Notes under the pieces: model-generated
Database searches by the model: none
What the model saw: only the letters and a program-made list of their open reading frames with translations
What the model was told of the DNA's origin: nothing
Translations under genes and position numbers: made by a program
NCBI GenBank assembly: GCA_002878375.1
Contig: NIRF01000005.1
Span: forward strand, 1-64,000
Length of the DNA stretch: 64,000 bases
Reading direction: 5' to 3'
DNA from: Dictyoglomus sp. NZ13-RE01
GTDB lineage: Bacteria > Dictyoglomota > Dictyoglomia > Dictyoglomales > Dictyoglomaceae
In this document: piece after piece, positions 46,290-55,826 of the stretch
Layout: the number at the start of each line of letters is the position of its first letter
How positions within the stretch are numbered: the first letter of the stretch is position 1

Positions 46290-47503
46290 TGTGGTATGAT
46301 TTTCTTGAAAAAGTGTTTTCCAACTCTTATTACTATTGGCTTTGTAATCTCTATCTCTAAATTAGGATCAGTAACCTTTTCACCATCAATCTCAACTGCT
46401 CCTTGAGAAATGAGTCTCCTTGCAGAACTATTACTATTTACTGCTCCTATCATATTCAACAATTTTACTATCCAAATTTTTCTTTCAGTAATCTTGTATT
46501 CCTCTATATTTTCAGGGAGAGATTTTTGTCTATAAACTCTTTCAAATTCCTCTTCCGCCTTTTGGCTTTCTTCCATTCCATGGTACATTCTTACTATTTC
46601 CCTTGCAAGTTTTGCTTTCATGTCTCTTGGATGTAAAGTGCCATTTTTTAAACCTTCTTCAATAATCTTTATCTCAGATCTGGGCAGATCAGTAACTAAG
46701 TAGAAGTATTTGACTATTAACTCGTCTGGTAAAGACATAACTTTCCCATACATATCCTTTGGAGAATCGTTAAGGGCAATATAATTCCCAAGGCTTTTAC
46801 TCATCTTTTGTTTTCCATCTAAACCTTCTATTATTGGCATAAGCATTGCAACTTGCGGTTCTTGTCCAAACTCTTTTTGAATCTCTCTTCCAACTAATAG
46901 ATTAAACTTCTGATCTGTTCCTCCAAGCTCAATATCCGCCTTAATAGCTACAGAATCATAAGCCTGCAAAAGAGGATAGAGAATTTCATGCATAAATATG
47001 GGTCTATTTTCCTTCATTCTTAGAGCAAAATCATCTCTTTCTAACATTCTTGCTACTGTATATTTAGACATAAGATTTATAACATCTTCTAATTTCATTT
47101 TGCCAAACCATTCTTCCTGATACCTTATTTCTGCTCTTGATATATCTAAGATTTTGCCTACTTGTTCTTGATAAGTCATAGCATTTTTCTTTACCTGTTC
47201 TGGCGTTAATGGTTTTCTTGTTTCAGATCTACCAGAAGGATCTCCAATTCTTGCAGTAAAATCGCCAATGATAAATACAACTTGGTGCCCTAAATCTTGA
47301 AATTGTTTCATTTTTCTTAAAACAACAGAGTGCCCTAAGTGTAGGTCAGGTGCAGAAGGGTCAGCTCCTAATTTTACTCTTAATGGTCTATTTTCCTCTC
47401 TGGCTCTTCTTAATTTTTCCTCTAACTCTTTTTCTGGAATTACCTCCACAGTATTTTCTAATAATATAGAAAGTTCTTCTTCTATACTAAGTTTTCGTAT
47501 CAT
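46286..47503 (-). CDS. tyrS: Tyrosyl-tRNA synthetase
   Basis: The 405-residue class I synthetase has HLGH at 55-58, the KMSKS loop at about 233-237 and a C-terminal S4 RNA-binding domain (SSARRLISQGAVEIDGEKV). It keeps the GADPSAPDLHLGH context of the TyrZ-like branch. It is in the middle of an operon and no T-box leader is present. Overlaps queT and the 3D gene by four bases. Confidence 0.96.
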   Translation of the reverse strand: MIRKLSIEEELSILLENTVEVIPEKELEEKLRRAREENRPLRVKLGADPSAPDLHLGHSVVLRKMKQFQDLGHQVVFIIGDFTARIGDPSGRSETRKPLTPEQVKKNAMTYQEQVGKILDISRAEIRYQEEWFGKMKLEDVINLMSKYTVARMLERDDFALRMKENRPIFMHEILYPLLQAYDSVAIKADIELGGTDQKFNLLVGREIQKEFGQEPQVAMLMPIIEGLDGKQKMSKSLGNYIALNDSPKDMYGKVMSLPDELIVKYFYLVTDLPRSEIKIIEEGLKNGTLHPRDMKAKLAREIVRMYHGMEESQKAEEEFERVYRQKSLPENIEEYKITERKIWIVKLLNMIGAVNSNSSARRLISQGAVEIDGEKVTDPNLEIEITKPIVIRVGKHFFKKIIPQ

Positions 47504-47985
47504 CTCTTTGCACCTACTCCCAAGATTTTTTCTTTAATATTTGGATTTTTATCTATGTAAATTAGTATTGGAAGACCTATGAGATATGTGACCACTGCTT
47601 CTCCTATTGCGATATAGATAACATTTAGAATATAGGGTAATTTAAAGAAGTAATGAAGATATAAACTTACTCCAAAAGCATTTACAAGTATTGGCGGTAT
47701 TGGAGCAAGATAAATTTTTGGCATTTTGTATGTTAGATATCCTGCAATTAAGGTGCATAAACTTCCAAAGACTACATCAATCCAGCCAGCCGGGCTGAAA
47801 AAATTAGCTATAAAACAACCCAAAAATATTCCAATGATTGAAGTGGGATCTATAAAAGGAAAAACAGTTAAAAACTCTGATATTCTAAATTGAATTGGTC
47901 CGTAACTAATCTGACTAAATAATAAAGTTAGAACTAAATATATTGATGCATATAATGCTATTTTTGTTATATTTCTTATAGACAA
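47500..47985 (-). CDS. queT: QueT-family ECF substrate-binding component
   Basis: The 161-residue membrane protein has about five hydrophobic helices, with ISYGPIQFRISEFLTVFPF and VDVVFGSL-like blocks (IDVVFGSLCTLIAGYLTYKM) typical of QueT S-components. QueT-type ECF transporters take up queuosine precursors. The energising A1, A2 and T subunits are not in the window. No preQ1 riboswitch is visible, as the gene overlaps its neighbours. Confidence 0.82.
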   Translation of the reverse strand: MSIRNITKIALYASIYLVLTLLFSQISYGPIQFRISEFLTVFPFIDPTSIIGIFLGCFIANFFSPAGWIDVVFGSLCTLIAGYLTYKMPKIYLAPIPPILVNAFGVSLYLHYFFKLPYILNVIYIAIGEAVVTYLIGLPILIYIDKNPNIKEKILGVGAKR

Positions 47986-48329
47986 CGAACCACCTCCTTG
48001 ATTATTTTTTTCATTTTTCTTTTAATAGGCTTACTCACCTTTGATCCACTAATCAAAAGTAACATCATGTCATTTTTCTCGAAATTGAAAATTGAGATTT
48101 GATTTTCCTCTCCCTTAATGCATATTTCACGTATTTTATCATTTTTTGTGGATTTTTCAAATAGATTATTGCTTTCTTTATAAATTAATGAAATATATGC
48201 AGATAAGATTTCCGATATATCTTCACTTAAACTGCTTTTTAAAACAAGACCCTCTGAAGTTGATAAAATTAGAAAAGACAAATCTTCTTCATTACACTTC
48301 GCTTTAAAATCATATTCCGATAAATTCAT
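47976..48329 (-). CDS. Roadblock/LC7-like small protein
   Basis: The 117-residue protein has the pattern of the roadblock/LC7 (MglB-like) fold: LSFLILSTSEGLVLKSSL, a helix with ISEILSAYISLIYKES, and MMLLLISG. Such proteins often regulate small GTPases. None is adjacent, unless the YchF-like protein counts. I use the ATG at 48329, five bases after GAGGGGGT; a TTG seven codons upstream has no such site. It is in the tightly packed argS operon. Confidence 0.6.
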   Translation of the reverse strand: MNLSEYDFKAKCNEEDLSFLILSTSEGLVLKSSLSEDISEILSAYISLIYKESNNLFEKSTKNDKIREICIKGEENQISIFNFEKNDMMLLLISGSKVSKPIKRKMKKIIKEVVRCL

Positions 48330-48339
48330 ATTAACCCCC

Positions 48340-48891
48340 TCACAGATCAAGCATTGCTGATATTTCCTTCATGGCAGATAAACCAATGGATATGAACTCG
48401 TTTAAAGGTATGCCAAACTCCTCACAAGACTTTATTTGTTCTCTATTTGCTCCCCTTGCAAAGCTTTTCTCCTTAAACTTTTTTAGAATAAAATCAGTGT
48501 CTAATGGGGCTAATTTCTTCTCTGGATGGACTAATGCAGATGCTACTATTAGTCCTGTTAATGGATCTACAGCGTAAAGTACTTTTGCAAGAAGAGTATC
48601 TCTTGGCAGTCCATGCATTTCATTATGGGCTTTAATTGCATCAATAACATCTGAGGGTAAATTGTATGGTTTTAGTATTTCTTCCGCTAATAAACTATGT
48701 TTTTCAGGTTCTTTTTCTGTTAATTCATAATCTATGTCGTGAAGTAAGCCTGTTATTCCCCATATTTCTTCATCCTCATTAAAATGTCTTGCCATTGCTC
48801 TCATTATTGCTTCTACTGCCAACATATGTTTAAATAAGTTTGGATTTTTAATATACTGCTTTACTAATGATAATGCCTCTTCTCTTGTCAT
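48340..48891 (-). CDS. HD-domain phosphohydrolase
   Basis: The 183-residue protein has the HD metal site: HMLAVEAIMRAMARHF, GLLHDIDYEL, EKHSLLAEEIL and later VLYAVDPLTG. The substrate is unknown. Related family members are annotated as HDIG-domain proteins. Gap to the MBL gene is 19 bases. Confidence 0.82.
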   Translation of the reverse strand: MTREEALSLVKQYIKNPNLFKHMLAVEAIMRAMARHFNEDEEIWGITGLLHDIDYELTEKEPEKHSLLAEEILKPYNLPSDVIDAIKAHNEMHGLPRDTLLAKVLYAVDPLTGLIVASALVHPEKKLAPLDTDFILKKFKEKSFARGANREQIKSCEEFGIPLNEFISIGLSAMKEISAMLDL

Positions 48892-48910
48892 TCTTCTTCC
48901 TCCTAATTTT

Positions 48911-49549
48911 TTAGTAATTTAATACCCACACTTCTGTAGAAGATGGCAAGTTTTCCTTTGTTAGCTCTACTTCTTTTTCTGTAAATTTTCTTATAGGATA
49001 ATTTACTATCGAGAGAAAATTTTCTACAGAGGATAGATCAAACTTTAAGTGTGGCGTCTTATAATGCATTGGTATAACGATTTTAGGAGATAGCTCTTTC
49101 ACGTTTTGGAGTGCTCCATTAGCATCAACAGTGTAAACTCCTCCTACTGGAACACAAAAAACATCAATGTTCCCTATATTTTTTACATCCTCGCTATTCA
49201 AAATGTGTCCTAAATCTCCTGCATGGGCTATTCTTATGCCATCAATTTCAAAGATAAAAATATAGTTTTCTCCTCTTTTTCCTCCCATCTGCTCATCGTG
49301 AAATGTTTTGACACTTCTTATTTTTATGCCCTGAATTTCTGTGTCTACTTTTCCTTTCAAAGTAGTAAAGTTGCCTTTTATTAAATTTACTGCGGAGTGA
49401 TCAAAGTGATCGTGACTTATAGTAACAATATTAGGTTCCACATCAGGCAAAGGATAACCTACAGAGGCATCAAAGGGATCTGTCAAAATCTTAATCCCAT
49501 TTTGACTTGTAAATAAGAAACATGCATGTCCATACCATCTTATTTTCAT
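48911..49549 (-). CDS. Metal-dependent hydrolase, UlaG-like MBL fold (UPF0173)
   Basis: The 212-residue MBL-fold protein has SHDHFDHSA with the HxHxDH motif at 46-51, AHAGDLGHIL and MHYKTP near the end. It belongs to the YtkL/UlaG-type group of uncharacterised metal hydrolases. It lies 19 bases after argS and before the HD protein; no substrate can be inferred. Confidence 0.85.
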   Translation of the reverse strand: MKIRWYGHACFLFTSQNGIKILTDPFDASVGYPLPDVEPNIVTISHDHFDHSAVNLIKGNFTTLKGKVDTEIQGIKIRSVKTFHDEQMGGKRGENYIFIFEIDGIRIAHAGDLGHILNSEDVKNIGNIDVFCVPVGGVYTVDANGALQNVKELSPKIVIPMHYKTPHLKFDLSSVENFLSIVNYPIRKFTEKEVELTKENLPSSTEVWVLNY

Positions 49550-49568
49550 ATTTATCTCCCTCCCTTAA

Positions 49569-51221
49569 TTACATTTTTTCAGGAGCGGAAATACCTAAAA
49601 TATTTAGACCATCCTTTATTATAATTCTAACACAATCAACTAAATTTAATCTTGCCAATGTTAGATTATAATCTTGAGAGAGGACTCTACACGAATCATA
49701 AAAAGCATGAAAGGCTGTAGCTAAATTAATCAAATAATAGGGTAGTAAATGCATCTCGTAACTTCTCGTAATATCCTCTAATCTTTCAGGGTATCTCATT
49801 AATTGAACTAAAAGTTCTCTTTCTTTTTCATCTTGAAGAAGCGTAAGATCCGCATTATCTAAGTCATTTAAATTTATACCTCTTTCTTCTGCTTGTTTTA
49901 GGATGCTACAACATCTGGCATGAGCGTATTGTACATAATATACAGGATTTTCAGAAGTTTGTTTTTTGGCAAGCTCAATATCAAAATCTAATTGACTATC
50001 TGCACTTCTAAGCAGAAAGAAAAATCTTATTGCATCCTTTCCAACTTCTTCTTGCATTTCCTGTAGAGTTATAAAATCTCCGGTTCTTTTTGATATTTTT
50101 ACTTCCTCTTTACCTCTTAGAATTCTTACCATTTGAACTAAAATAACCTGTAGAATATCTGGTGAGTATCCTAAGGCTTGGATGGCATTTTTCATCCTTT
50201 GAACATGGGCATGATGATCTGCTCCCCAGACATCAATAATAAGATCAAAACCTCTCTCAATTTTATTCAAATGATATGCTATATCTGCTAAAAAGTAAGT
50301 TGGAGAACCATCGCTTTTAACTAATACTCTATCTTTTTCATCTTCAAATTTTGCAGAAGCAAACCAAATCGCTCCATCTTTTTTGTAGATATGTCCCTTA
50401 CTTTCTAAGATATTAAGTACTTCTTGTAATTTTCCTTCTCTATGAAGAGTTCTCTCACTAAACCAATTATCGTACTCAACTCCAAAATTAGATAAGGCTT
50501 GACGTATATTTTCTAACATTTTCTTTAAGGCATATTCCTTAAAGAACTCTTTCTTTTCCTTTTCACTTAATTTCTCAATCTTATCTTTTTCCTTTAAAAG
50601 TTCTTTTGCTAAATCTTTTAAGTATTCTCCTTGATAACCATCTTTTGGAAATAGATAGTTGACCCCAATTTGCTCTAAATATCTTGCATATAGGGATTCT
50701 CCTAAAAGTTCAATTTGATTACCTGCATCATTAATATAGAATTCTTTTTCTGCATACCATCCAACCCTTCTAAAGAGGTTTGCTAAGGAATCTCCAATGA
50801 CAACTCCTCTTGCATGAGCTATATGCATAGGTCCTGTAGGATTTATGCTTCCAAATTCTAATTGTATCTTATTATATTTCTTTGGTAGACTTACAAAATT
50901 ATTTAGATTTTTTCTAATCTCTTTTATTATTTTAATAAGTGCTTTGTTGGATATATGAAAATTTATAAATCCTGGTCCTGCTACTTCTATGTTGTCAAAT
51001 AATTCTTCATCTTTAAGAAATTTTATAATTTGTTGGGCTATCTCTCTTGGTGGTTTATGGGTTTTATTAGAAAGGGTTAATGCAATAGGTGTAGCATATT
51101 CTCCAAACTCTTTTTGTTTTGGAGTTTCTATTACTATGTCTATATCATTGATATTTAAACCTTCAGATTCCAGATAGGTAAGGGCATTTTTTAATAAATC
51201 TTTTAGTTTTTTTCTTATCAT
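49569..51221 (-). CDS. argS: Arginyl-tRNA synthetase
   Basis: The 550-residue class I synthetase has the HIGH motif as HIAH in NPTGPMHIAHARG, KISKRTG in place of KMSKS, an N-terminal Arg-S additional domain (1-95) and a C-terminal DALR anticodon-binding domain. It is first in the 13-gene minus-strand run, behind TTGCTT-17-TATATT, with a GAGGGAGT ribosome binding site. Confidence 0.97.
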   Translation of the reverse strand: MIRKKLKDLLKNALTYLESEGLNINDIDIVIETPKQKEFGEYATPIALTLSNKTHKPPREIAQQIIKFLKDEELFDNIEVAGPGFINFHISNKALIKIIKEIRKNLNNFVSLPKKYNKIQLEFGSINPTGPMHIAHARGVVIGDSLANLFRRVGWYAEKEFYINDAGNQIELLGESLYARYLEQIGVNYLFPKDGYQGEYLKDLAKELLKEKDKIEKLSEKEKKEFFKEYALKKMLENIRQALSNFGVEYDNWFSERTLHREGKLQEVLNILESKGHIYKKDGAIWFASAKFEDEKDRVLVKSDGSPTYFLADIAYHLNKIERGFDLIIDVWGADHHAHVQRMKNAIQALGYSPDILQVILVQMVRILRGKEEVKISKRTGDFITLQEMQEEVGKDAIRFFFLLRSADSQLDFDIELAKKQTSENPVYYVQYAHARCCSILKQAEERGINLNDLDNADLTLLQDEKERELLVQLMRYPERLEDITRSYEMHLLPYYLINLATAFHAFYDSCRVLSQDYNLTLARLNLVDCVRIIIKDGLNILGISAPEKM

Positions 51222-51263
51222 GGCTTTTTGACTCCCTCTTTTTTAGTATGAAATTTAACTTAA

Positions 51264-51292
51264 AATATACAATAAAATTACTTTTAAAGCAA
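51264..51292 (-). promoter_or_regulatory. Promoter of the argS operon
   Basis: On the minus strand TTGCTT (51292-51287), 17 bp and TATATT (51269-51264). The leader is about 35 bases and holds no T-box or other visible riboswitch. Confidence 0.65.
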
Positions 51293-51332
51293 CTTTACTG
51301 AATCTTGCAAATATTTAGATTTTATAGGGGTG

Positions 51333-52337
51333 TTATAAGTGAAATCTGATTAAAAGTACATCTCCATCTTTTACTACGTAATCTTTTTTTTCTACTGAGA
51401 TCAGTCCTTTTTGATGGGCGTTTTTCCAACTTCCTTCTTCCACTAATTTATCCCATGGTATTACTTCTGCTCTAATAAATCCCCTTGCCAAATCTGAGTG
51501 GATTGTCCCTGCTGCGTCTATTGCAGTACTTCCATTTTTAAGTTTCCATGCTCTTACTTCCTTTTCATTTCCTGTAAAGAATGTAATAAGATCAAAGTGT
51601 TTAAATATAAGGTCGTAAACTCTCTCAGATAATAAATTTTTTATGCCATATAAGGATAGATATTCTAATGCTTCATCTTTTTCTATAGAAATTACTTCCT
51701 CTTCTAAGATACCTGAAAATATGATGTAGTTTTTTTCTTCTTTTTGTAAATAATCAATAATGGAATTTAAATTTTTGTTATCCTCAAAATATTCTGGAGA
51801 AACATTTATAGCATAAAAGATTGGTTTAAGGCTTAAGAAGTTCCATGAAATAAGAAGTTTTTCTTCTTCTGGCTTTAAAGTCATTGAGTTTATTAATTTT
51901 TCTTCTGATAAATGATTATATATCCTTTCAAGAAAATTCTTCTCTGAAAAGGAAGTTTTTCCTTTAAGTTGCCTCTCACATAATTCTAAATCGTGAATTA
52001 TTAGCTCACTTTCTTCTTTTTTAATCTCTTCTAATGGATTATACTCTTCTAAAAATGCTGGAATTATATAAATAATCAGGTCAGATTTTTGAATGTATGT
52101 TCGTAGATTTGCATCCTTTTTAGAAAAAGTGGCTTCTCCTGGAAAATCAATGAAGTCTGTATGAATTGGGGTTATTGTTTTGCTTTGAAATACGTTAGAA
52201 AGTTTGATAAGTCTTTCGTCTTCTTTTGGTACTGCAAATATATTAATATCGTGCTTTATATTAGCCTTTCCCCTAGATAATATATGCAAAAATGTGCTTT
52301 TACCTGAACTTTTTCGACCCAAAATTAATACTGACAT
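51333..52337 (-). CDS. Divergent YchF-like GTPase/ATPase with TGS domain
   Basis: The 334-residue P-loop protein has Walker A GRKSSGKST (7-15). Its C-terminal 80 residues (TGNEKEVRAW, AAGTIHSDLARGFIRAEVI, DYVVKDGDVLLIRF) are a clear YchF-type TGS domain. The G domain is unusual: the phosphate loop lacks the NVGKS form, G3 is DFPGEA rather than DIPGL, and the base-recognition site is NVSPE (near 178), close to the NxxE of ATP-preferring YchF. It is shorter than the standard 363 residues. Probable ribosome-associated function, inferred from the family. Confidence 0.75.
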   Translation of the reverse strand: MSVLILGRKSSGKSTFLHILSRGKANIKHDINIFAVPKEDERLIKLSNVFQSKTITPIHTDFIDFPGEATFSKKDANLRTYIQKSDLIIYIIPAFLEEYNPLEEIKKEESELIIHDLELCERQLKGKTSFSEKNFLERIYNHLSEEKLINSMTLKPEEEKLLISWNFLSLKPIFYAINVSPEYFEDNKNLNSIIDYLQKEEKNYIIFSGILEEEVISIEKDEALEYLSLYGIKNLLSERVYDLIFKHFDLITFFTGNEKEVRAWKLKNGSTAIDAAGTIHSDLARGFIRAEVIPWDKLVEEGSWKNAHQKGLISVEKKDYVVKDGDVLLIRFHL

Positions 52338-52339
52338 AT

Positions 52340-52756
52340 CTATATATCAAAAACAACTTGTACACACCATTTTCCATTTTGGTTCTCAATCTTTAACAGA
52401 TTATAAGTTACTGCCTTTATCTCTCTTTGAAGGGTATGTCTTTTAGGATCAAATTTTTCTCCATAGCAATTACTTATAAGTTGTTCATTTCCAATTAATG
52501 TAACCTTAAATTTACAAAATATTAAGCCTTTTACCTCAAAAACATAAAGTAACTCATTTAACCAAGTAACCAAAAGAGATTCTAAATCTTCAGCATCTAC
52601 TTCAATATCAAATCTTGTTTTTTCTTGAATTTCTTCCAATGGAACTATAAGGTCAAACATTGCTTTTGCACTATTTTCAAAAGCCTCTTCCTTGGTTGCT
52701 CCGTAAGTTATTATTCCTATATCTGCAGTGTGATCTAATAATTCATAATTCTTCAT
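52340..52756 (-). CDS. Archease
   Basis: The 138-residue protein has [12 protein letters not shown], an early aspartate-rich metal site, and the late block [21 protein letters not shown], all typical of archease. Archease assists the RNA ligase RtcB by promoting guanylylation. No rtcB gene is in the window. It overlaps the gyrA end by 14 bases. I take the ATG at 52756; another ATG four codons upstream is possible, as neither site has a strong ribosome binding site. Confidence 0.9.
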   Translation of the reverse strand: MKNYELLDHTADIGIITYGATKEEAFENSAKAMFDLIVPLEEIQEKTRFDIEVDAEDLESLLVTWLNELLYVFEVKGLIFCKFKVTLIGNEQLISNCYGEKFDPKRHTLQREIKAVTYNLLKIENQNGKWCVQVVFDI

Positions 52757-55178
52757 TTTTATTCCCATTAATCAAATCAATAGCTATAACACTATCATCA
52801 GGTGAAAGAGTAACTAATTTTACTCCTTGAGAATTTCTTCCCTGTACAGGAATGTTGTTTACCGCTATTCTTAAAAATTGTCCCTTTACTGTGCTTATGA
52901 GCACCTCATCATTTTCTGAGACACACTTTGCTTGAATAAGACCGCCTGTTTTTTGGGTAATCTTTATAGCCTTTACTCCAATTCCTCCTCTACCTTGTAA
53001 ATGAAATTCTTCAGCTTTTACCCTTTTTCCAAAACCTTTTTGGGTTATAAATAATATATCTTTATTGGGTTCAACTATTATTCCGCTTATAACCTTATCA
53101 TCTTCTCTTAATTTAATTCCTCTTACTCCTTGTGCTACTCTTCCCATTTCTCTAATCTCTTTTTCACTAATTCTTATTCCCTGCCCATTGTTAGTAAATA
53201 TCATAATCTCATCATTTCCAGAAGTTGGAATTACGTTTACTAAGTAATCACCTTCTTCTAAAGATATAGCTATTACTCCACTTCTTCTTATATTTGCAAA
53301 CTCCTCAAAGGGTGTCTTTTTAATAATCCCCTTAGAAGTAACAAAAAGAAGATACTTATAATTATTCTGAGAGTTAACTGAGATGATCTCAGTTATTTTT
53401 TCTCCAGAAGAGAGGTTTATATATTCTCTAAGGGATACACCTTTACTTTGTCGAGAAGTTTCTGCTATCTCATAGGTTTTTATAGAATAAACCTTTCCTA
53501 AATTACTAAATAGTAATAGATTGCTTCTTGTAGTAGTTATAGCAAGGTTTGTTATAACATCTTGATTTTGGTTGGCTAAGGTGTTTAACCCTTTTCCTCC
53601 TCTCTTTTGAAGTTGATAAGTGGAGAGAGGCAATCTTTTAACATATCCATCTTGAGTTAAGCATACTACTTCTGGATTGTCAGGAATAAGATCTTCAACT
53701 GTTAGAATTTCTCTTTCTTCCTCTACTATTTCAGTTCTCCTTTTATCTGCATATTTCTTTTTTATCTCTTTTAGCTCGTCTTCAATCACTTTCCATAAGA
53801 GATTCTCATCGGATAGAATGGCTTTTAATTTTTTAATTTCTTCATTTAGTTCTTTGGCTTCCTTCTCTATTTTTTCTCTTTCAAGAGCTGTTAGTTGATG
53901 TAATCTCATGTCTAAAATTGCTTGAGCTTGAGTTTGTGTTAACTTTAATTTTAATATAAGACTTTCTCTTGCCTTTTCAACATTTGGCGAACTTCTAATG
54001 ATTTTTACAACTTCATCTAAATTCTGCATAGCAATTAATAGTCCTTCTAAAATATGAGCCCTGTTTTGAGCCTTTTCCAAATCAAACTTTGTTCTTCTTA
54101 TAACTACTTCTTTTCTATGATCTAAAAATACTTTTAATAGTTCTAAAAGACTAAATAATTTGGGTTGTCCATTTATAACAGCTAAAAGAATGACTCCAAA
54201 GGTGCTTTCTAAAGGAGTATGTTTGTATAATTGGTTAATAATTACGTTAGGATCTGCTTCTTTCTTTAATTCAATTACTATTCTTATTCCATGCTTGTCA
54301 GATTCATCTCTTAGATCTTTTATACCCTGTATTTTCTTCTCTTGAACTAACTCTGCAATTTGAGTTAGAAGATTTGCTTTATTTATCTGATATGGGATTT
54401 CAGTTACAACGATACTTTTTTCTCCCTTTTTATTTTCCTCTATTTTATATTTGCTTCTAACAATTATTTTACCCTTTCCTGTCCTATAACTTTCTATAAT
54501 TCCTTTCTTCCCAATAATCGTGGCGCCTGTTGGAAAATCTGGACCTGGAATAAAATTTAATATTTCCTCTAATGTGGCATTTGGATTTTCTATTAGATAA
54601 AGTAAAGCATCTATAACTTCTCCTATATTATGAGGAGGTATATTTGTTGCCATTCCAACTGCAATTCCTGATGTACCATTTATTAATAATTGAGGCACTT
54701 TTGTAGGTAAAACTGTTGGCTCTTTTAATGAATTATCATAGTTTGGTACAAAATCTACCACATTCTTGTCTATATCTTCTAACATTTCCATTGCAATAGG
54801 AGTTAATCTGACCTCAGTATATCGCATTGCAGCAGGCTCATCTCCATCTATAGACCCAAAGTTACCATGTCCATCAACTAAAGGATATCTAAAGGAAAAG
54901 TCTTGAGCCATCCTAACTAAAGCATCATATACTGCTGCATCTCCATGAGGATGATATCTACCAAGGACATTTCCTACTACGTGGGCACTTTTTTTATAAG
55001 GTTTATTAGGATAAATCCCGGACTCGTACATGGAATAGAGTATTCTTCTTTGGACGGGTTTTAAACCATCCCGGGCATCAGGCAAAGCGCGTCCTAAGAT
55101 TACGCTCATTGCGTAATCTAAATAGGACGCCTCCATTTCTCTTTCTAATCCAACTAATAGAATCTTACTCTTGTCCAT
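52743..55178 (-). CDS. gyrA: DNA gyrase subunit A
   Basis: The 811-residue subunit has the catalytic tyrosine Y120 in AMRYTEVRL, and a C-terminal beta-pinwheel with the GyrA box QKRGGKG, which separates gyrase from topoisomerase IV. At the E. coli Ser83 position it has Ala81 (GDAAVYD), and Asp85 is kept. It starts six bases after thiN ends. No clear promoter stands between them, so it may be read from the riboswitch-controlled thiT promoter. gyrB is not in the window. Confidence 0.97.
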   Translation of the reverse strand: MDKSKILLVGLEREMEASYLDYAMSVILGRALPDARDGLKPVQRRILYSMYESGIYPNKPYKKSAHVVGNVLGRYHPHGDAAVYDALVRMAQDFSFRYPLVDGHGNFGSIDGDEPAAMRYTEVRLTPIAMEMLEDIDKNVVDFVPNYDNSLKEPTVLPTKVPQLLINGTSGIAVGMATNIPPHNIGEVIDALLYLIENPNATLEEILNFIPGPDFPTGATIIGKKGIIESYRTGKGKIIVRSKYKIEENKKGEKSIVVTEIPYQINKANLLTQIAELVQEKKIQGIKDLRDESDKHGIRIVIELKKEADPNVIINQLYKHTPLESTFGVILLAVINGQPKLFSLLELLKVFLDHRKEVVIRRTKFDLEKAQNRAHILEGLLIAMQNLDEVVKIIRSSPNVEKARESLILKLKLTQTQAQAILDMRLHQLTALEREKIEKEAKELNEEIKKLKAILSDENLLWKVIEDELKEIKKKYADKRRTEIVEEEREILTVEDLIPDNPEVVCLTQDGYVKRLPLSTYQLQKRGGKGLNTLANQNQDVITNLAITTTRSNLLLFSNLGKVYSIKTYEIAETSRQSKGVSLREYINLSSGEKITEIISVNSQNNYKYLLFVTSKGIIKKTPFEEFANIRRSGVIAISLEEGDYLVNVIPTSGNDEIMIFTNNGQGIRISEKEIREMGRVAQGVRGIKLREDDKVISGIIVEPNKDILFITQKGFGKRVKAEEFHLQGRGGIGVKAIKITQKTGGLIQAKCVSENDEVLISTVKGQFLRIAVNNIPVQGRNSQGVKLVTLSPDDSVIAIDLINGNKNEEL

Positions 55179-55184
55179 GTCTCT

Positions 55185-55826
55185 TTATTTTAACATAATT
55201 ACTATTAAAGTTCCAGACTTTATTTCAATTATTGCTTTTTCCTCAATAAATTCATTACTTATACCACGAGTCAGATTTCTATATAAGGGTTCATTATTGA
55301 GAGTATATTTTAAGCCTTTTAAGGTTATTCCCTCAACTGAATCGGAAAGGGGAATAAGGGAGATTATTCCTCCCAAATTCCCCCAAAATTCTTTTTTCTC
55401 TGGACCTTTTAAAAGAGTTATATAGATATTTTTATCTATTACTTCTACCTCTATACCTCTGTCTTTTATTCTCTCTAAAAAGAATATATTAGCTAAAGTA
55501 TGGTCAATTCTTTTTCCAAGAAGTCCTATAAAAGATATTTTTTCAGGATTATATTTTAGAGCGTATTTTACTCCTAATTCTAAATCGGTTTCATCTTTTT
55601 CTTTTGGATATATTTTCCATTCTATTTTTTTATCTTTCAAGATCTTTATAACATCTTCAGAAAGTGAGTCCAGATCTCCAATTATTACGTCAGGATAAAT
55701 ACCAAGATTTATTGCATGCGAGGTACCCCCATCTACGCATATTACTAAGTCTACTGGAAATATGCTTGTTATATCTCCTAATTCCAAATTATTATCGCCA
55801 TTCGCTATTATTAAAATGTTTTTCAT
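55185..55826 (-). CDS. thiN: Thiamine pyrophosphokinase
   Basis: The 213-residue kinase converts thiamine to thiamine pyrophosphate. CVDGGTSHAINLGIYPDVIIGDLDSL and DETDLELGVKYAL are family motifs. It overlaps thiT by four bases, so uptake and activation of thiamine are made together under TPP control. Confidence 0.94.
   Translation of the reverse strand: MKNILIIANGDNNLELGDITSIFPVDLVICVDGGTSHAINLGIYPDVIIGDLDSLSEDVIKILKDKKIEWKIYPKEKDETDLELGVKYALKYNPEKISFIGLLGKRIDHTLANIFFLERIKDRGIEVEVIDKNIYITLLKGPEKKEFWGNLGGIISLIPLSDSVEGITLKGLKYTLNNEPLYRNLTRGISNEFIEEKAIIEIKSGTLIVIMLK

Noticed and set aside
51222-51332. T-box leader for argS or tyrS
   Set aside because: The argS leader is about 35 bases with no T-box sequence, and tyrS is inside an operon with a four-base overlap.
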